From Rubellimicrobium roseum (lineage in GTDB: Bacteria; Pseudomonadota; Alphaproteobacteria; Rhodobacterales; Rhodobacteraceae), in NCBI RefSeq assembly GCF_006152145.1, contig NZ_VDFV01000002.1:248001-312000 (forward strand): a stretch of DNA of 64,000 nt, given 5' to 3'. The notes beneath the pieces are model-generated. The model had not been told where the DNA came from, made no database searches, and saw only the letters and a program-made list of their open reading frames with translations. Each line of letters starts with the position of its first letter. Positions within the stretch are counted from its first letter, which is position 1. The position numbers and the translations under genes are program-made. Below, one piece after another: positions 9,177 through 18,348 of this stretch.

Positions 9177-10035
9177 GGAAGGCCTCGGCCTCAAGGCGGG
9201 TGGGGATGGCGTCGGCGGCGCCGGGGCGCGTGACCTTGAGGGCGCTCGCGCGGGTGGCGAGGGCCAGGGCGTCCGGCATGGGGCGGCCCTCGTCGAGGCC
9301 CGCGAGGACGTAGCCGGTGAAGGTGTCGCCGGCCCCCGTGGTGTCGACGGGCGTGACGCGGAGGGCGGGGACGCGGTGCTCCTGCCCGCCGTGGAGCCAG
9401 ACGGAGCCCTCGGCGCCCAGCGTCACGATCACGTCGGAAAGCCCGAGGCTGGCGGGGCCCTGGCCGGTGGCTTGGCGCAGTTGCTCGGCCTCGACCTCGT
9501 TGAGGAGGAGGAGGTCGGCGTGGGGTAGGATCGCCTGGACGGCGGCGGCGTCGAAGGGGGCGGCCGCGTAGGCCACGCGCAGGCCGCGCAGCTTGGCCGA
9601 GAAGGCGGCCTCGACCTGATGGTTGGTCTCGTTCTGGGTCAGGAACAGGTCGCCGGCCTTGGCGGCGGCGAGGGTCGCGTCGATATGGGCGCGGGGGATG
9701 CGGCGGTTGGTGCCGGGAAAGACGAGGATCATGTTCTCGGCCGCGTCGTCCACGGCGATGATCGCATGGCCCGAGGCGCCGTCGAGCGTGAGGATCGCGG
9801 AGGTGTCGACGCCGTAGCTCCGGAGGCGGTCCACCATCCAGGCGCCCTCGGCGCCCACGGCGCCGATGTGGCGGATCTGGCCGCCCGCGCGGGCGCAGGC
9901 CACCGACATGTTGGCCCCCTTGCCGCCGAGGCCCGTGGTCAGGCTGCGCGCGGCCAGCGTCTCGCCGGGGCCGGGGAGATGGGGCAGGGCGTAGACGTGG
10001 TCGGCGTTGATGCTGCCCAGGTTCCAGATGGTCAT
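9166..10035 (-). CDS. PfkB family carbohydrate kinase (ribokinase-like)
   Basis: A protein of 289 residues. The N-terminal PfkB signature is seen as GLGGKGANMSVACARAG near residue 37. The C-terminal signature DTTGAGDTFTGY near 236 contains the catalytic Asp and the anion hole. It should phosphorylate a sugar or nucleoside; ribokinase is the closest guess. The ATG at 10035 overlaps the TGA of the malic enzyme gene (ATGA). A reading frame that continues upstream for another 3 kb is a shadow of maeB and mutS and is not part of this gene. Confidence 0.85.
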   Translation of the reverse strand: MTIWNLGSINADHVYALPHLPGPGETLAARSLTTGLGGKGANMSVACARAGGQIRHIGAVGAEGAWMVDRLRSYGVDTSAILTLDGASGHAIIAVDDAAENMILVFPGTNRRIPRAHIDATLAAAKAGDLFLTQNETNHQVEAAFSAKLRGLRVAYAAAPFDAAAVQAILPHADLLLLNEVEAEQLRQATGQGPASLGLSDVIVTLGAEGSVWLHGGQEHRVPALRVTPVDTTGAGDTFTGYVLAGLDEGRPMPDALALATRASALKVTRPGAADAIPTRLEAEAFHAG

Positions 10036-12296
10036 GCGGGCCTCTCGACCTGGGCGGCGGCCATGACGGCCATGTTGAGCACGTCGTTCGCGGTGGACAC
10101 GGTCGAGCAGAGCTGGATGGGTCGGTCGGCCCCGGCGAGGATGGGGCCGATCACGGTGGCGCCCGCCATCTCCTGCATGAGCTTGACGGAGATCGAGGCG
10201 GAATGGCGCGCGGGCATGACGAGGACGTTGGCGGGGCCGGTGAGGCGCTGGAAGGGATAGGATTCCTGCGCGCGGGGGTTCAGGGCCACGTCGACGGTCA
10301 TCTCGCCTTCGTATTCGAAATCCGCGCCCTCCTCGTCGAGGACGCGGGGGGCCATGTGCATCTTGGTCGCGCGTTCCGAGACCGGGTGGCCGAAGGTGGA
10401 GAAGGACAGGAACGCCACGCGGGGCGTGAGGCCGAGGTCGCGGGCCACCTGCGCGCCGCGCCGGGCGATCAGGGCGAGGTCGCGCTCCTCGGGCCATTCC
10501 TGCACCAGCGTGTCGGCGATGAGCACGATGCGGCCCCGGTGCAGCACGGCGGTGATGCCCACGGCGCCGTCCGAGGGACCCACGTCGAAGACCCGGCCGA
10601 TCAGGTCCATGACATGCGCGGACTTGCGGGTGGCCCCGGTGATCATGCCGTCGCCGTGTCCGTGCGCGAGCATGAGCGCCGCGAAGACATGGCGGTCGCG
10701 GGCGGCGAGGCGGTGGATGTCCTCCTGGTCGAAGCCGCGCCGCTGGAGACGGTCGTAGAGGAAGCTCTTGTAGGTTTGGAGATGCGGCGTGACGGCGGCG
10801 TTCACGATTTCCAGCTCGCCCACGGCGTCGAGCATCCCTTCGGCGGCGAGCTTGTCCTTCACGTCGCCCGAGCGGCCCACGACGAGGGCGCGGCCGAAGC
10901 CGCCGCGCTGGTAGTTCACGGCGGCGCGCAGCACGCGGGGGTCGTCGCCCTCGGCGAAGATCATCGTGGCCTGCGCGGCGCGTGCGCGGGCGTGGATGCC
11001 GCGCAGGACCGAGGCCGTCGGGTCCATGCGCGAGCGGAGCTGGGTCGTGTAGGCCTCGGCGTCCTCGATGGGCTTGCGGGCGACGCCGGTGCGCATCCCG
11101 GCTGCGGCCACGGCCGGGGGGATGCGGTGGATCAGGCGCGGGTCGAAGGGCGTGGGGATGATGTAGTCGCGCCCGAAGGTCAGCTTCTTGCCGTAAGCAA
11201 GGGCCACCTCGTCGGGGACCTCCTCGCGTGCCAGCGCCGCCAGGGCCTCGGCGCAGGCGATCTTCATCTCGTCGTTGATGGCGCGGGCCTGGATGTCGAG
11301 CGCGCCCCGGAAGAGGTAGGGGAAGCCCAGGACGTTGTTGACCTGGTTGGGATAGTCCGAGCGGCCCGTGGCGACGATGGCGTCGGGGCGGACGGCGTGG
11401 GCCTCCTCGGGGGTGATCTCGGGGTCGGGATTGGCCATGGCGAAGATCACGGGGTCGCGGGCCATGGAGGCGACCATCTCGGGCGTGACGGCGCCCTTGG
11501 CCGAGACGCCGAGGAAGACGTCGGCGCCGCGCATGGCCTCCTCCAGCGTGCGCAGGTCGGTCTCGACGGCGTGGGCGGACTTCCACTGGTTCATGCCGTC
11601 GGTGCGGCCCTTGTAGATCACGCCCTTGGTGTCGCAGGTGATGCAGTTCTCGGGCCGGGCGCCCATAGATTTCAGAAGCTCGATGCAGGCGATGCCGGCG
11701 GCGCCCGCGCCGTTCAGGACGATGCGGCAGTCCCCGAGGCTCTTGCCCGTCAGGTGCAGCGCGTTGAGGAGCCCCGCCGCGCAGATCACCGCCGTCCCGT
11801 GCTGGTCGTCGTGGAAGACGGGGATGTCCATCTCCTCCTTCAACCGGCTCTCGATGATGAAGCACTCGGGCGCCTTGATGTCCTCGAGGTTGATGCCGCC
11901 GAAGCTCGGCCCCAGGAGACGGACGGCGTTGCAGAAGGCGTCCACGTCCTCGGTGTCGAGTTCGAGGTCGATCGAGTTGATGTCGGCGAAGCGCTTGAAG
12001 AGGACGGACTTGCCCTCCATCACCGGCTTGGAGGCCAGCGCGCCGAGGTTGCCCAGGCCCAGCACCGCCGTGCCGTTGGAGATGACGGCGACGAGGTTGC
12101 CCTTGTTCGTCAGCTCGTAGGCGCAGCCGGGGTCGTCCCGGATCGACAGGCAGGGATGGGCCACGCCGGGGGAATAGGCGAGGCTCAGGTCGCGCTGGGT
12201 GGTCATCGGCTTGGTGGGCGTGACCTCCCACTTGCCGGGTTGCGGCTCGCGATGGAAGGCGAGCGCCTCCTCGGGCGTGATACGGGCTCGTGCCAT
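10032..12296 (-). CDS. maeB: NADP-type malic enzyme with C-terminal phosphotransacetylase-like domain
   Basis: A protein of 754 residues that oxidatively decarboxylates malate to pyruvate. The N-terminal malic domain contains AYSPGVAHPC near residue 35 and the HDDQHGTAV metal/substrate segment near 160. An NAD(P)-binding Rossmann region follows (LNGAGAAGIA near 188). From about residue 430 on comes a phosphate acetyltransferase-like domain, the usual C-terminal extension of bacterial MaeB; it is thought to be regulatory rather than catalytic. The start ATG at 12296 has AGGGGG eight bases upstream. It heads a four-gene overlapping operon with a PfkB kinase, an aminotransferase and a sulfotransferase-like gene, and is divergent from mutS. 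Confidence 0.93.
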   Translation of the reverse strand: MARARITPEEALAFHREPQPGKWEVTPTKPMTTQRDLSLAYSPGVAHPCLSIRDDPGCAYELTNKGNLVAVISNGTAVLGLGNLGALASKPVMEGKSVLFKRFADINSIDLELDTEDVDAFCNAVRLLGPSFGGINLEDIKAPECFIIESRLKEEMDIPVFHDDQHGTAVICAAGLLNALHLTGKSLGDCRIVLNGAGAAGIACIELLKSMGARPENCITCDTKGVIYKGRTDGMNQWKSAHAVETDLRTLEEAMRGADVFLGVSAKGAVTPEMVASMARDPVIFAMANPDPEITPEEAHAVRPDAIVATGRSDYPNQVNNVLGFPYLFRGALDIQARAINDEMKIACAEALAALAREEVPDEVALAYGKKLTFGRDYIIPTPFDPRLIHRIPPAVAAAGMRTGVARKPIEDAEAYTTQLRSRMDPTASVLRGIHARARAAQATMIFAEGDDPRVLRAAVNYQRGGFGRALVVGRSGDVKDKLAAEGMLDAVGELEIVNAAVTPHLQTYKSFLYDRLQRRGFDQEDIHRLAARDRHVFAALMLAHGHGDGMITGATRKSAHVMDLIGRVFDVGPSDGAVGITAVLHRGRIVLIADTLVQEWPEERDLALIARRGAQVARDLGLTPRVAFLSFSTFGHPVSERATKMHMAPRVLDEEGADFEYEGEMTVDVALNPRAQESYPFQRLTGPANVLVMPARHSASISVKLMQEMAGATVIGPILAGADRPIQLCSTVSTANDVLNMAVMAAAQVERPA

Positions 12297-12420
12297 GGTG
12301 GTCCCCCTGTTTGGGCGGAGATTGCGCGAGCGCCACGGCCGGGGCAACGGGGTTCGGCGGGGGCTGGCCCACGCGGGCGCGAGCGCCTAGCCTGCGGGCC
12401 GGCTTGCGGGAGACTCGGGC

Positions 12421-15057
12421 ATGGACGGGACGGGACCGGAGACTGGCGCCGTGACGCCCATGATGGCGCAGTACCTGGAGATCAAGGGACGCCACCCGGA
12501 GGCGCTGCTGTTCTACCGGATGGGCGACTTCTACGAGATGTTCTTCGAGGACGCGGAAGCCGCGGCCGAGGCGCTGGACATCGCGCTGACGAAGCGCGGG
12601 CAGCATCTGGGGCGCGACATCCCCATGTGCGGCGTCCCGGTGGCGACGGCGGAAAGCTACCTTCTGAGCCTTATCCGCAAGGGGTTCCGGGTCGCCGTGG
12701 CCGAGCAGCTGGAGGACCCGGCGGAGGCCCGCAAGCGCGGCTCGAAGTCGGTCGTGAAGCGCGACGTGGTGCGGCTGGTGACGCCCGGCACGCTGACCGA
12801 GGAGGCGCTGCTGGAGGCGCGGCGGGCGAACTTCCTGGCGGCCTGGGCGGGCAGGGGAGGGGAGGGCGCGCTGGCCTGGGTCGACATCTCGACGGGCGCT
12901 TTCGGGGTGAAGCCTTGCGGGATCAACGGGCTGGGGGCGGAGCTTGCGCGGCTCGCGCCACGCGAGATCCTGGTCTGCGACGAGATGGAGCGGGAACTGG
13001 CGGGCCTGGCCCGGGAGGCGGGGGCGCAGGTGACGGCGCTGCCGCGGGCGGCCTTCGATGGGGGCGCGCGGCGGATCTGCGCCTGGTTCGGGGTGGCGAC
13101 GCTGGACGGCTGGGGCGCCTTCGGGCGGGCCGAGGTCGGGGCCATGGCGGCGCTGGTGGACTATCTGGACCTGACGCAGAAGGGCGCGCGGCCGCATCTG
13201 AGCCCGCCCCTGCGCGAGGCCGAGGGCGAGGTCGTGGAGATCGACGCGGCCACCCGCGCCTCGCTGGAGCTGACGCGGGCCCTGGGGGGCGGTCGGCCGG
13301 GGTCGCTGCTGGGCTGCATCGATCGGACGGTGACGGCCGGGGGCGCGCGGGCGCTGGAGGCGCGGCTCGCGGCGCCGTCGCGGCGGCTGCCGGTGATCGG
13401 GGCGCGGCTCGACGCGGTGGAGGCGCTGGTGGAGCGGCCCGCGCTCGCGCGTGACCTGCGCGAGACGCTGCGGGGGGCGCCGGACCTCGACCGGGCGCTG
13501 TCGCGGCTGGCGCTGGACCGGGGCGGGCCGAGGGACCTGGGCGCCTTGCGGGACGCGCTGGGGGCGGCGGAGCGGGTGGCGGCGCTGCTGGGGGCGGAGA
13601 TATTACCGGGGCTTCTGGCGGAGGCCGTGGAGCGCCTCTCGGGGCCGGACGGGCTGGCGCGGCTGCTCGACGAGGCGCTGGTCGCCTCGCCGCCGACGCT
13701 GGCGCGGGACGGGGGCTTCGTGGCGGCGGGCTTTGCGGCGGACCTCGACCAGGCGCGGCGGCTGCGGGACGAAGGGCGAGCCGTCATCGCGCAGATGCAG
13801 GCGGACTACGCCGACCGGACGGGGGTGGGCTCGCTCAAGATCCGGCACAACGGAACGCTGGGCTACGTGGTCGAGGTGACGGCGGCGCAGGCCGAGAAGC
13901 TGCGGCGCCCGCCCTTCGACGCGGAGTTCCACCACCGCCAGACGACGGGCTCGGCCGTGCGCTTCGCCACGCAGGCGCTGAGCGAGACGGAGGCGCGGCT
14001 GCTCAATGCAGGCGGGGAGGCGCTGGCCATCGAGAAGCGCATCTTCGGGGAGCTGCGCCGGGCCGTGCTGGCCGAGGCGGGGCATCTGGCGCGCGTGGCG
14101 GGTGCTTTGGCGGAGATGGATGTAGCGGCGGCGCTGGCGGATCTGGCGCTAGCCGAGGGCTGGACGCGGCCGGTGCTGGACGAGGGCCGCGCCTTCCGGG
14201 TGACAGGGGGGCGGCATCCGGTGGTCGAGGCGGCGCTGCGGCGCGAGGGCAGGGCCTTCGTCGCCAACGACTGCGACCTGTCGGAAAGGCCCGTGCGGCT
14301 GCTCACGGGACCCAACATGGGGGGCAAGAGCACCTATCTGCGGCAGGCGGCGCTGCTGGCGGTGCTGGCGCAGGCCGGCAGCTTCGTGCCGGCCGAGCGG
14401 CTGGAGATGGGGCTGGTGAGCCGTCTGTTCTCTCGCGTCGGGGCCTCGGACGACCTCGCGCGCGGGCGGTCGACCTTCATGGTCGAAATGGTCGAGACGG
14501 CGGCGATCCTTCATCGCGCGGACGACCGCAGCCTCGTGCTGCTGGACGAGATCGGACGCGGCACGGCGACCTGGGACGGGCTGTCGATCGCCTGGGCGGT
14601 GCTGGAGCATCTGGAGGGCGTGAACCGCTGCCGGGCGATCTTTGCCACGCATTACCACGAGCTGGCGACGCTGGCCGCGCAACTGCCCGGAGCGGCCAAC
14701 GCCCATGTGGCGGTGGCGGACTGGGAAGGCGAGGTCGTGTTCCTGCACGAGGTGCGCGCGGGGGCGGCGGATCGCAGCTACGGGGTGCAGGTGGCGAAGC
14801 TCGCCGGGCTGCCGCCCAAGGTGGTGGCGCGGGCGCGGGCGGTGCTGCGAGGATTGGAGGCGCGGGCGCGCGAGGGCGGGCCCCGGACGCTGGAGGAGGA
14901 ACTGCCGCTCTTTGCGCGCGGGGTGGAGCCGGAGCCCGCGCCCCCCGAGCCGTCGCCCGTCGAGGAGCGGCTGCGGGCGGTGCAGGTGGACGACCTGTCC
15001 CCGCGCGAGGCGCTGGAACTGGTCTACGAATTGAAGCGCATAGCCGAAGGGTGCTGA
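12421..15057 (+). CDS. mutS: DNA mismatch repair protein MutS
   Basis: A protein of 878 residues, normal for MutS I. Domain I carries the mismatch-reading Phe-X-Glu as GDFYEMFFED near residue 37. The core and clamp follow, and the ATPase domain begins with Walker A GPNMGGKSTYLRQ near 629, then LLDEIGRGTATWDG near 710 and ATHYHEL near 742. The extreme C-terminus (about 830-878) looks like the short dimer/tetramer tail. The gene is divergent from maeB and has no co-directional partner. A stem-loop lies about 80 bp after the stop. Confidence 0.97.
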   Translation: MDGTGPETGAVTPMMAQYLEIKGRHPEALLFYRMGDFYEMFFEDAEAAAEALDIALTKRGQHLGRDIPMCGVPVATAESYLLSLIRKGFRVAVAEQLEDPAEARKRGSKSVVKRDVVRLVTPGTLTEEALLEARRANFLAAWAGRGGEGALAWVDISTGAFGVKPCGINGLGAELARLAPREILVCDEMERELAGLAREAGAQVTALPRAAFDGGARRICAWFGVATLDGWGAFGRAEVGAMAALVDYLDLTQKGARPHLSPPLREAEGEVVEIDAATRASLELTRALGGGRPGSLLGCIDRTVTAGGARALEARLAAPSRRLPVIGARLDAVEALVERPALARDLRETLRGAPDLDRALSRLALDRGGPRDLGALRDALGAAERVAALLGAEILPGLLAEAVERLSGPDGLARLLDEALVASPPTLARDGGFVAAGFAADLDQARRLRDEGRAVIAQMQADYADRTGVGSLKIRHNGTLGYVVEVTAAQAEKLRRPPFDAEFHHRQTTGSAVRFATQALSETEARLLNAGGEALAIEKRIFGELRRAVLAEAGHLARVAGALAEMDVAAALADLALAEGWTRPVLDEGRAFRVTGGRHPVVEAALRREGRAFVANDCDLSERPVRLLTGPNMGGKSTYLRQAALLAVLAQAGSFVPAERLEMGLVSRLFSRVGASDDLARGRSTFMVEMVETAAILHRADDRSLVLLDEIGRGTATWDGLSIAWAVLEHLEGVNRCRAIFATHYHELATLAAQLPGAANAHVAVADWEGEVVFLHEVRAGAADRSYGVQVAKLAGLPPKVVARARAVLRGLEARAREGGPRTLEEELPLFARGVEPEPAPPEPSPVEERLRAVQVDDLSPREALELVYELKRIAEGC

Positions 15058-15138
15058 TCGCTGGGCGGTCGGATGTGCCTCCGACCGCACTGGCCCCTTC
15101 TCTGGTCCGAAATATCTCGGCGGGCGTTCGAGCGTCAG

Positions 15139-15163
15139 GACGACAGCCCGGGGGGCTGTCGTC
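15139..15163. repeat. intergenic stem-loop, copy B
   Basis: GACGACAGCCC-ggg-GGGCTGTCGTC: a perfect 11-bp stem with a 3-base loop between the convergent mutS and grpE genes. It shares both arms (GACGAC-N-GCCC and GGGCTGTCGTC) with the imperfect stem-loop after argG at 7395-7423. The lack of a T-run argues for a repeat or RNA-stability element rather than a simple terminator. Confidence 0.6.
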
Positions 15164-15233
15164 ACCGAGGACGGCCGCGAACGCGTTCGAGCCGCAGGCG
15201 TGGGGTACAGAGCCCCCCTGGTCCGGCCGAGCC

Positions 15234-15806
15234 TCAGGAGGCCGGCATCGAGGACACGCCCACCTGCGCGGGGCGCAGCAGGCGGTCGTGGAGCAGGAAG
15301 CCTTCGGTCGCGACCTGGATGATGTCGCCCGCCTTGGTCCCCGGGAGAGGGGCCTCGAACATCGCCTGATGCACGGCCGGGTCGAAGCGGTCGCCCACCT
15401 GGGGCGAGATCACGGTGATCCCGTGCTTGGCGAAGGTGCTGACGATCTCGCGCATCGTGAGGTCGATGCCTTCGAGAAGGGCGGCGTTGGCCTCGCGCTG
15501 CTCGGGCGTCACGGCGTCGAGCGCGCGGCGCAGGTTGTCGTAGACCGGCAGGATGTCGCGGGCGAGCTTGGAGCCGCCGTACTGCTCGGCCTCCTTGCGG
15601 TCGCGCTCGGCGCGCTTGCGCATGTTCTCGGTCTCGGCGAGCTGGCGGACGAAGCGGTCCTTGAAGTCGTCCCGCTCGGCGCGCAGGGCGTCGAGTTCCT
15701 GGAGGAGGGCGTCATGGGCCTGATCGGCGGCGTCGCCCTCGGCGGCGAGGTCGTCGAGCGACTTGAGATCGTCGCCCAGGGTCTGTGGATCGGGTCGGTC
15801 GGACAT
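15234..15806 (-). CDS. grpE: GrpE nucleotide-exchange factor for DnaK
   Basis: A protein of 190 residues. The N-terminal third is acidic and helical (about residues 25-85, a long coiled coil with [11 protein letters not shown] and [10 protein letters not shown]). The C-terminal beta domain holds the conserved YDNLRRAL and VSTFAKHGI-type segments and a [14 protein letters not shown] motif. It releases ADP from DnaK. It lies 14 bp behind hrcA and is surely in the same transcript. The pairing of repressor and cochaperone is common in alphaproteobacteria. Confidence 0.95.
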   Translation of the reverse strand: MSDRPDPQTLGDDLKSLDDLAAEGDAADQAHDALLQELDALRAERDDFKDRFVRQLAETENMRKRAERDRKEAEQYGGSKLARDILPVYDNLRRALDAVTPEQREANAALLEGIDLTMREIVSTFAKHGITVISPQVGDRFDPAVHQAMFEAPLPGTKAGDIIQVATEGFLLHDRLLRPAQVGVSSMPAS

Positions 15807-15820
15807 GCGGGGAAAATCCT

Positions 15821-16903
15821 TCAGGATCGTTCGGAAAGGAGGCGGCCCACGAGCTGCGCGGTGTAGTCCACGATGGGGACGATGCGCCCGTAGTTGAGCC
15901 GCGTGGGGCCGATGACGCCGATGGCGCCGACGACCGTGCGGTCGGCGTTCATGTAGGGCGACACCACGAGGGACGAACCGGACAGCGAGAAGAGCTTGTT
16001 CTCGCTTCCGATGAAGATGCGCACGCCCTCGGCCTCCTGCGCGAGCTCGAGGAAGCGGGCGATGTCGCTCTTGCGCTCGAGGTCGTCCATGAGCGAGCGG
16101 ACGCGTTCGAGGTCGGCCTGCGACTCGGGGCTGTCGAGGAGGTTCCCGGCGCCGCGCACGATGAGCCGGTCCGGGGCGCCGTGCTCCTCGCTGGCCCAGG
16201 TGGCGATGCCACCCTCGACCATCGCCTGCGCGAGCTGGTCGAGCTCCTGGCGTCGGGTCTCCATCTCGCGGGCGATGGCGGCGTGGAGCTCGGACAGCGT
16301 GCGGCCCTCGGCCAGCGCGTTCACGAAGTTCGCGGCCTCGCGCATCGAGGAAGGGGTCTGGCCGGGCGGAGGGACGAAGACGCGGTTCTCCACGTGCCCG
16401 TCGGCGAAGACCAGCACGAGAAGGGCGCGGTCGGGGCCGAGGGAGACGAACTCCACGTGCCGGATGGGGGCGCCGTCGCGCTTGGGCGCGAGCACGAGCG
16501 AGGCGCCGCGCGTGAGGCCGGAGAGCGCCGCGCCCACGCGGTCGAGCGCGTCGTTGACGTCGGCGCCGCGCCGGTTCGGGGTGGCGCTGACGGTGGATTC
16601 GAGCCGCTCGCGATCCTCGCCGGCCATGGGGCCCACTTCGAGGAGGCCGTCGACGAAAAGACGCAGGCCCGCCTGGGTGGGCACGCGGCCGGCGCTCACA
16701 TGCGGGTGGCCGAGGAGGCCCAGCTCCTCCAGATCCTGCATGACGTTGCGGATCGTGGCGGCCGAGACCTGCTGGGTCATGCTGCGGGTGAGCGTGCGCG
16801 AGCCCACCGGCTGGCCGGTTTCCAGATAGGCTTCGACCACGCGGCGGAAGACCTCGCGCGAGCGGTCGTTCATTTCCTCGATGACGGACGAACGGTCGGG
16901 CAT
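15821..16903 (-). CDS. hrcA: heat-inducible transcription repressor HrcA
   Basis: A protein of 360 residues. The N-terminal winged helix (about residues 10-75) contains [13 protein letters not shown] and [18 protein letters not shown], with [14 protein letters not shown] after it; this region binds the CIRCE operator. The rest is the GAF-like dimer domain. HrcA represses groESL-type promoters and is itself helped by GroEL. I see no full CIRCE element before this gene, so autoregulation by CIRCE is not supported here. A good sigma-70-like promoter lies upstream and grpE follows. Confidence 0.95.
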   Translation of the reverse strand: MPDRSSVIEEMNDRSREVFRRVVEAYLETGQPVGSRTLTRSMTQQVSAATIRNVMQDLEELGLLGHPHVSAGRVPTQAGLRLFVDGLLEVGPMAGEDRERLESTVSATPNRRGADVNDALDRVGAALSGLTRGASLVLAPKRDGAPIRHVEFVSLGPDRALLVLVFADGHVENRVFVPPPGQTPSSMREAANFVNALAEGRTLSELHAAIAREMETRRQELDQLAQAMVEGGIATWASEEHGAPDRLIVRGAGNLLDSPESQADLERVRSLMDDLERKSDIARFLELAQEAEGVRIFIGSENKLFSLSGSSLVVSPYMNADRTVVGAIGVIGPTRLNYGRIVPIVDYTAQLVGRLLSERS

Positions 16904-16930
16904 GGGCCTGCGCTATCTCCGGGGCGAACG

Positions 16931-16959
16931 CATGTAAGCAACCGCAGCTTGGGCGTCAA
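16931..16959 (-). promoter_or_regulatory. promoter of hrcA-grpE
   Basis: Read on the minus strand: TTGACG (16959-16954), a 17-base spacer, TACATG (16936-16931). This is the best sigma-70-like match I noticed in the window, 27 bases from the HrcA start codon. It stands back to back with the rph promoter. Confidence 0.6.
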
Positions 16960-16978
16960 CGGGACGCGGAGGGACGGG

Positions 16979-17007
16979 TTGGCGCGGGGCCCCCGGTCCT
17001 GTAGGGC
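16979..17007 (+). promoter_or_regulatory. promoter of rph-rdgB-hemW
   Basis: TTGGCG (16979-16984), a 17-base spacer, TAGGGC (17002-17007), then a leader of about 20 bases to the rph ATG. AGGAG at 17026-17030 is the ribosome site. It is divergent from the hrcA promoter with 19 bp between the two -35 elements. Confidence 0.5.
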
Positions 17008-17035
17008 CGGGACCGACCATCCCATAGGAGATCCC

Positions 17036-17740
17036 ATGCGCCCCTCCGGCCGTGCCACCGACGCCCTGCGTTCCCTGTCCATCGAGCCCCATGTCAACCG
17101 CCACGCCGAGGGCTCGTGCCTGATCCGGCTGGGGCACACGCACGTGCTCTGCACGGCCTCGCTGGAGGAGCGGGTGCCGCCCTTCCTGAAGAACACCGGC
17201 AAGGGCTGGGTCACGGCCGAATACGGGATGCTGCCGCGCGCCACCAACACCCGCATGCGGCGCGAGCGCGACGGCGCCTCGGGGCGGACGCAGGAGATCC
17301 AGCGGCTGATCGGACGGTCCCTGCGGGCGGGCTGCGACCTCGTGGCGCTGGGCGAGCGGCAGATCAGCGTGGACTGCGACGTGATCCAGGCCGATGGCGG
17401 CACGCGCTGCGCGGCCATCACCGGGGGCTGGGTGGCGCTGCGGATCGCGGTGAACAAGCTGCTGAAGGCCGGGGCGATCCAGCGCGATCCGCTGGCCACG
17501 CCCGTGTCGGCGATCTCGGTGGGGATGTATGCCGGGCAGCCGGTGCTGGACCTCGACTATCCCGAAGACAGCGAGGCCGGGGTGGACGCGAACGTGGTGA
17601 TGACGGGCGAGCGGCTGATCGAGGTGCAGATGAGCGCGGAAGGGGCGACCTTCTCGCGCGAGCAGATGGTCACTCTTCTGGACCTCGCAACCTTGGGGAA
17701 TGGCCTTCTGGCGCAGGCGCAGCGGGCGGCGGTGGCCTGA
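17036..17740 (+). CDS. rph: ribonuclease PH
   Basis: A protein of 234 residues, the normal size for this phosphorolytic 3' exonuclease that trims tRNA precursors. It begins [17 protein letters not shown]. Seen are the conserved [20 protein letters not shown] segment, the RNA-contacting [14 protein letters not shown], and the phosphate-binding stretch [13 protein letters not shown] with nearby [11 protein letters not shown]. The start is set by AGGAG five bases before the ATG. It is first in an operon with rdgB (TGATG overlap) and hemW. A long frame reaching upstream through hrcA is a shadow. Confidence 0.96.
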   Translation: MRPSGRATDALRSLSIEPHVNRHAEGSCLIRLGHTHVLCTASLEERVPPFLKNTGKGWVTAEYGMLPRATNTRMRRERDGASGRTQEIQRLIGRSLRAGCDLVALGERQISVDCDVIQADGGTRCAAITGGWVALRIAVNKLLKAGAIQRDPLATPVSAISVGMYAGQPVLDLDYPEDSEAGVDANVVMTGERLIEVQMSAEGATFSREQMVTLLDLATLGNGLLAQAQRAAVA

Positions 17741-18348
17741 TGCGGCGGCTCATGGAGGCGAGCCTGGTGGTCGCCACGGGGAACCGGGGCAAGCTCGAGG
17801 AGATGCGCGAGCTGCTGGAGCCGCGCGGGATCGCCATCAGCTCGCTCAAGGACCATGCGCTGCCAGAGCCCGAGGAGACGGAGGACAGCTTTCTCGGCAA
17901 TGCCCGGATCAAGGCCCATGCGGCGGCGCGTGCGCTGGGCGTGCCAGCGCTCGCCGACGACAGCGGCATCGAGGTCGAGGCGCTGGGGGGTCAGCCGGGC
18001 GTGCGGACGGCGGACTGGGCCGAGACGCCCGGAGGCCGCGACTTCCTGGTGGCGATGACACGGACGCACGAGGCGCTGCTGGCCTCGGGGGCGCCCGAGC
18101 CCTGGGCCGCGCGCTTCGTCAGCGTGCTGGTGCTGGCCTGGCCGGACGGGCACGAGGAGTCGTTTCGGGGCGAGGTCAACGGCTGCGTGATCTGGCCGCC
18201 GCGGGGGGTGATGGGACACGGCTACGACCCCATCTTCGTGCCCGAGGGCGAGACGAGGACCTTTGCCGAGATGACCCACGACGAGAAGAACGCGCTGAGT
18301 CACCGCGGGCGGTCGATCCGCGCCTTCGAGGCGGCCTGTCTTGGCTGA
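17740..18348 (+). CDS. rdgB: XTP/dITP diphosphatase (RdgB/HAM1)
   Basis: A protein of 202 residues that removes non-canonical purine triphosphates such as dITP and XTP. The nucleotide-binding loop ATGNRGKLEEM is at residues 11-21, the metal-binding LADDSGIEVEAL near 70, and the conserved GHGYDPIFVPEG near 160 with FAEMTHDEKNALSHR close behind. The ATG overlaps the rph stop (TGATG), and the stop overlaps the TTG start of hemW by 8 bp. Confidence 0.96.
   Translation: MRRLMEASLVVATGNRGKLEEMRELLEPRGIAISSLKDHALPEPEETEDSFLGNARIKAHAAARALGVPALADDSGIEVEALGGQPGVRTADWAETPGGRDFLVAMTRTHEALLASGAPEPWAARFVSVLVLAWPDGHEESFRGEVNGCVIWPPRGVMGHGYDPIFVPEGETRTFAEMTHDEKNALSHRGRSIRAFEAACLG

Noticed and set aside
10036-13197. 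A minus-strand open frame of over 1000 codons running upstream from the PfkB kinase
   Set aside because: It lies over maeB and mutS in other frames, is Arg/Pro-rich and has no domains; long shadow frames are expected at this G+C.
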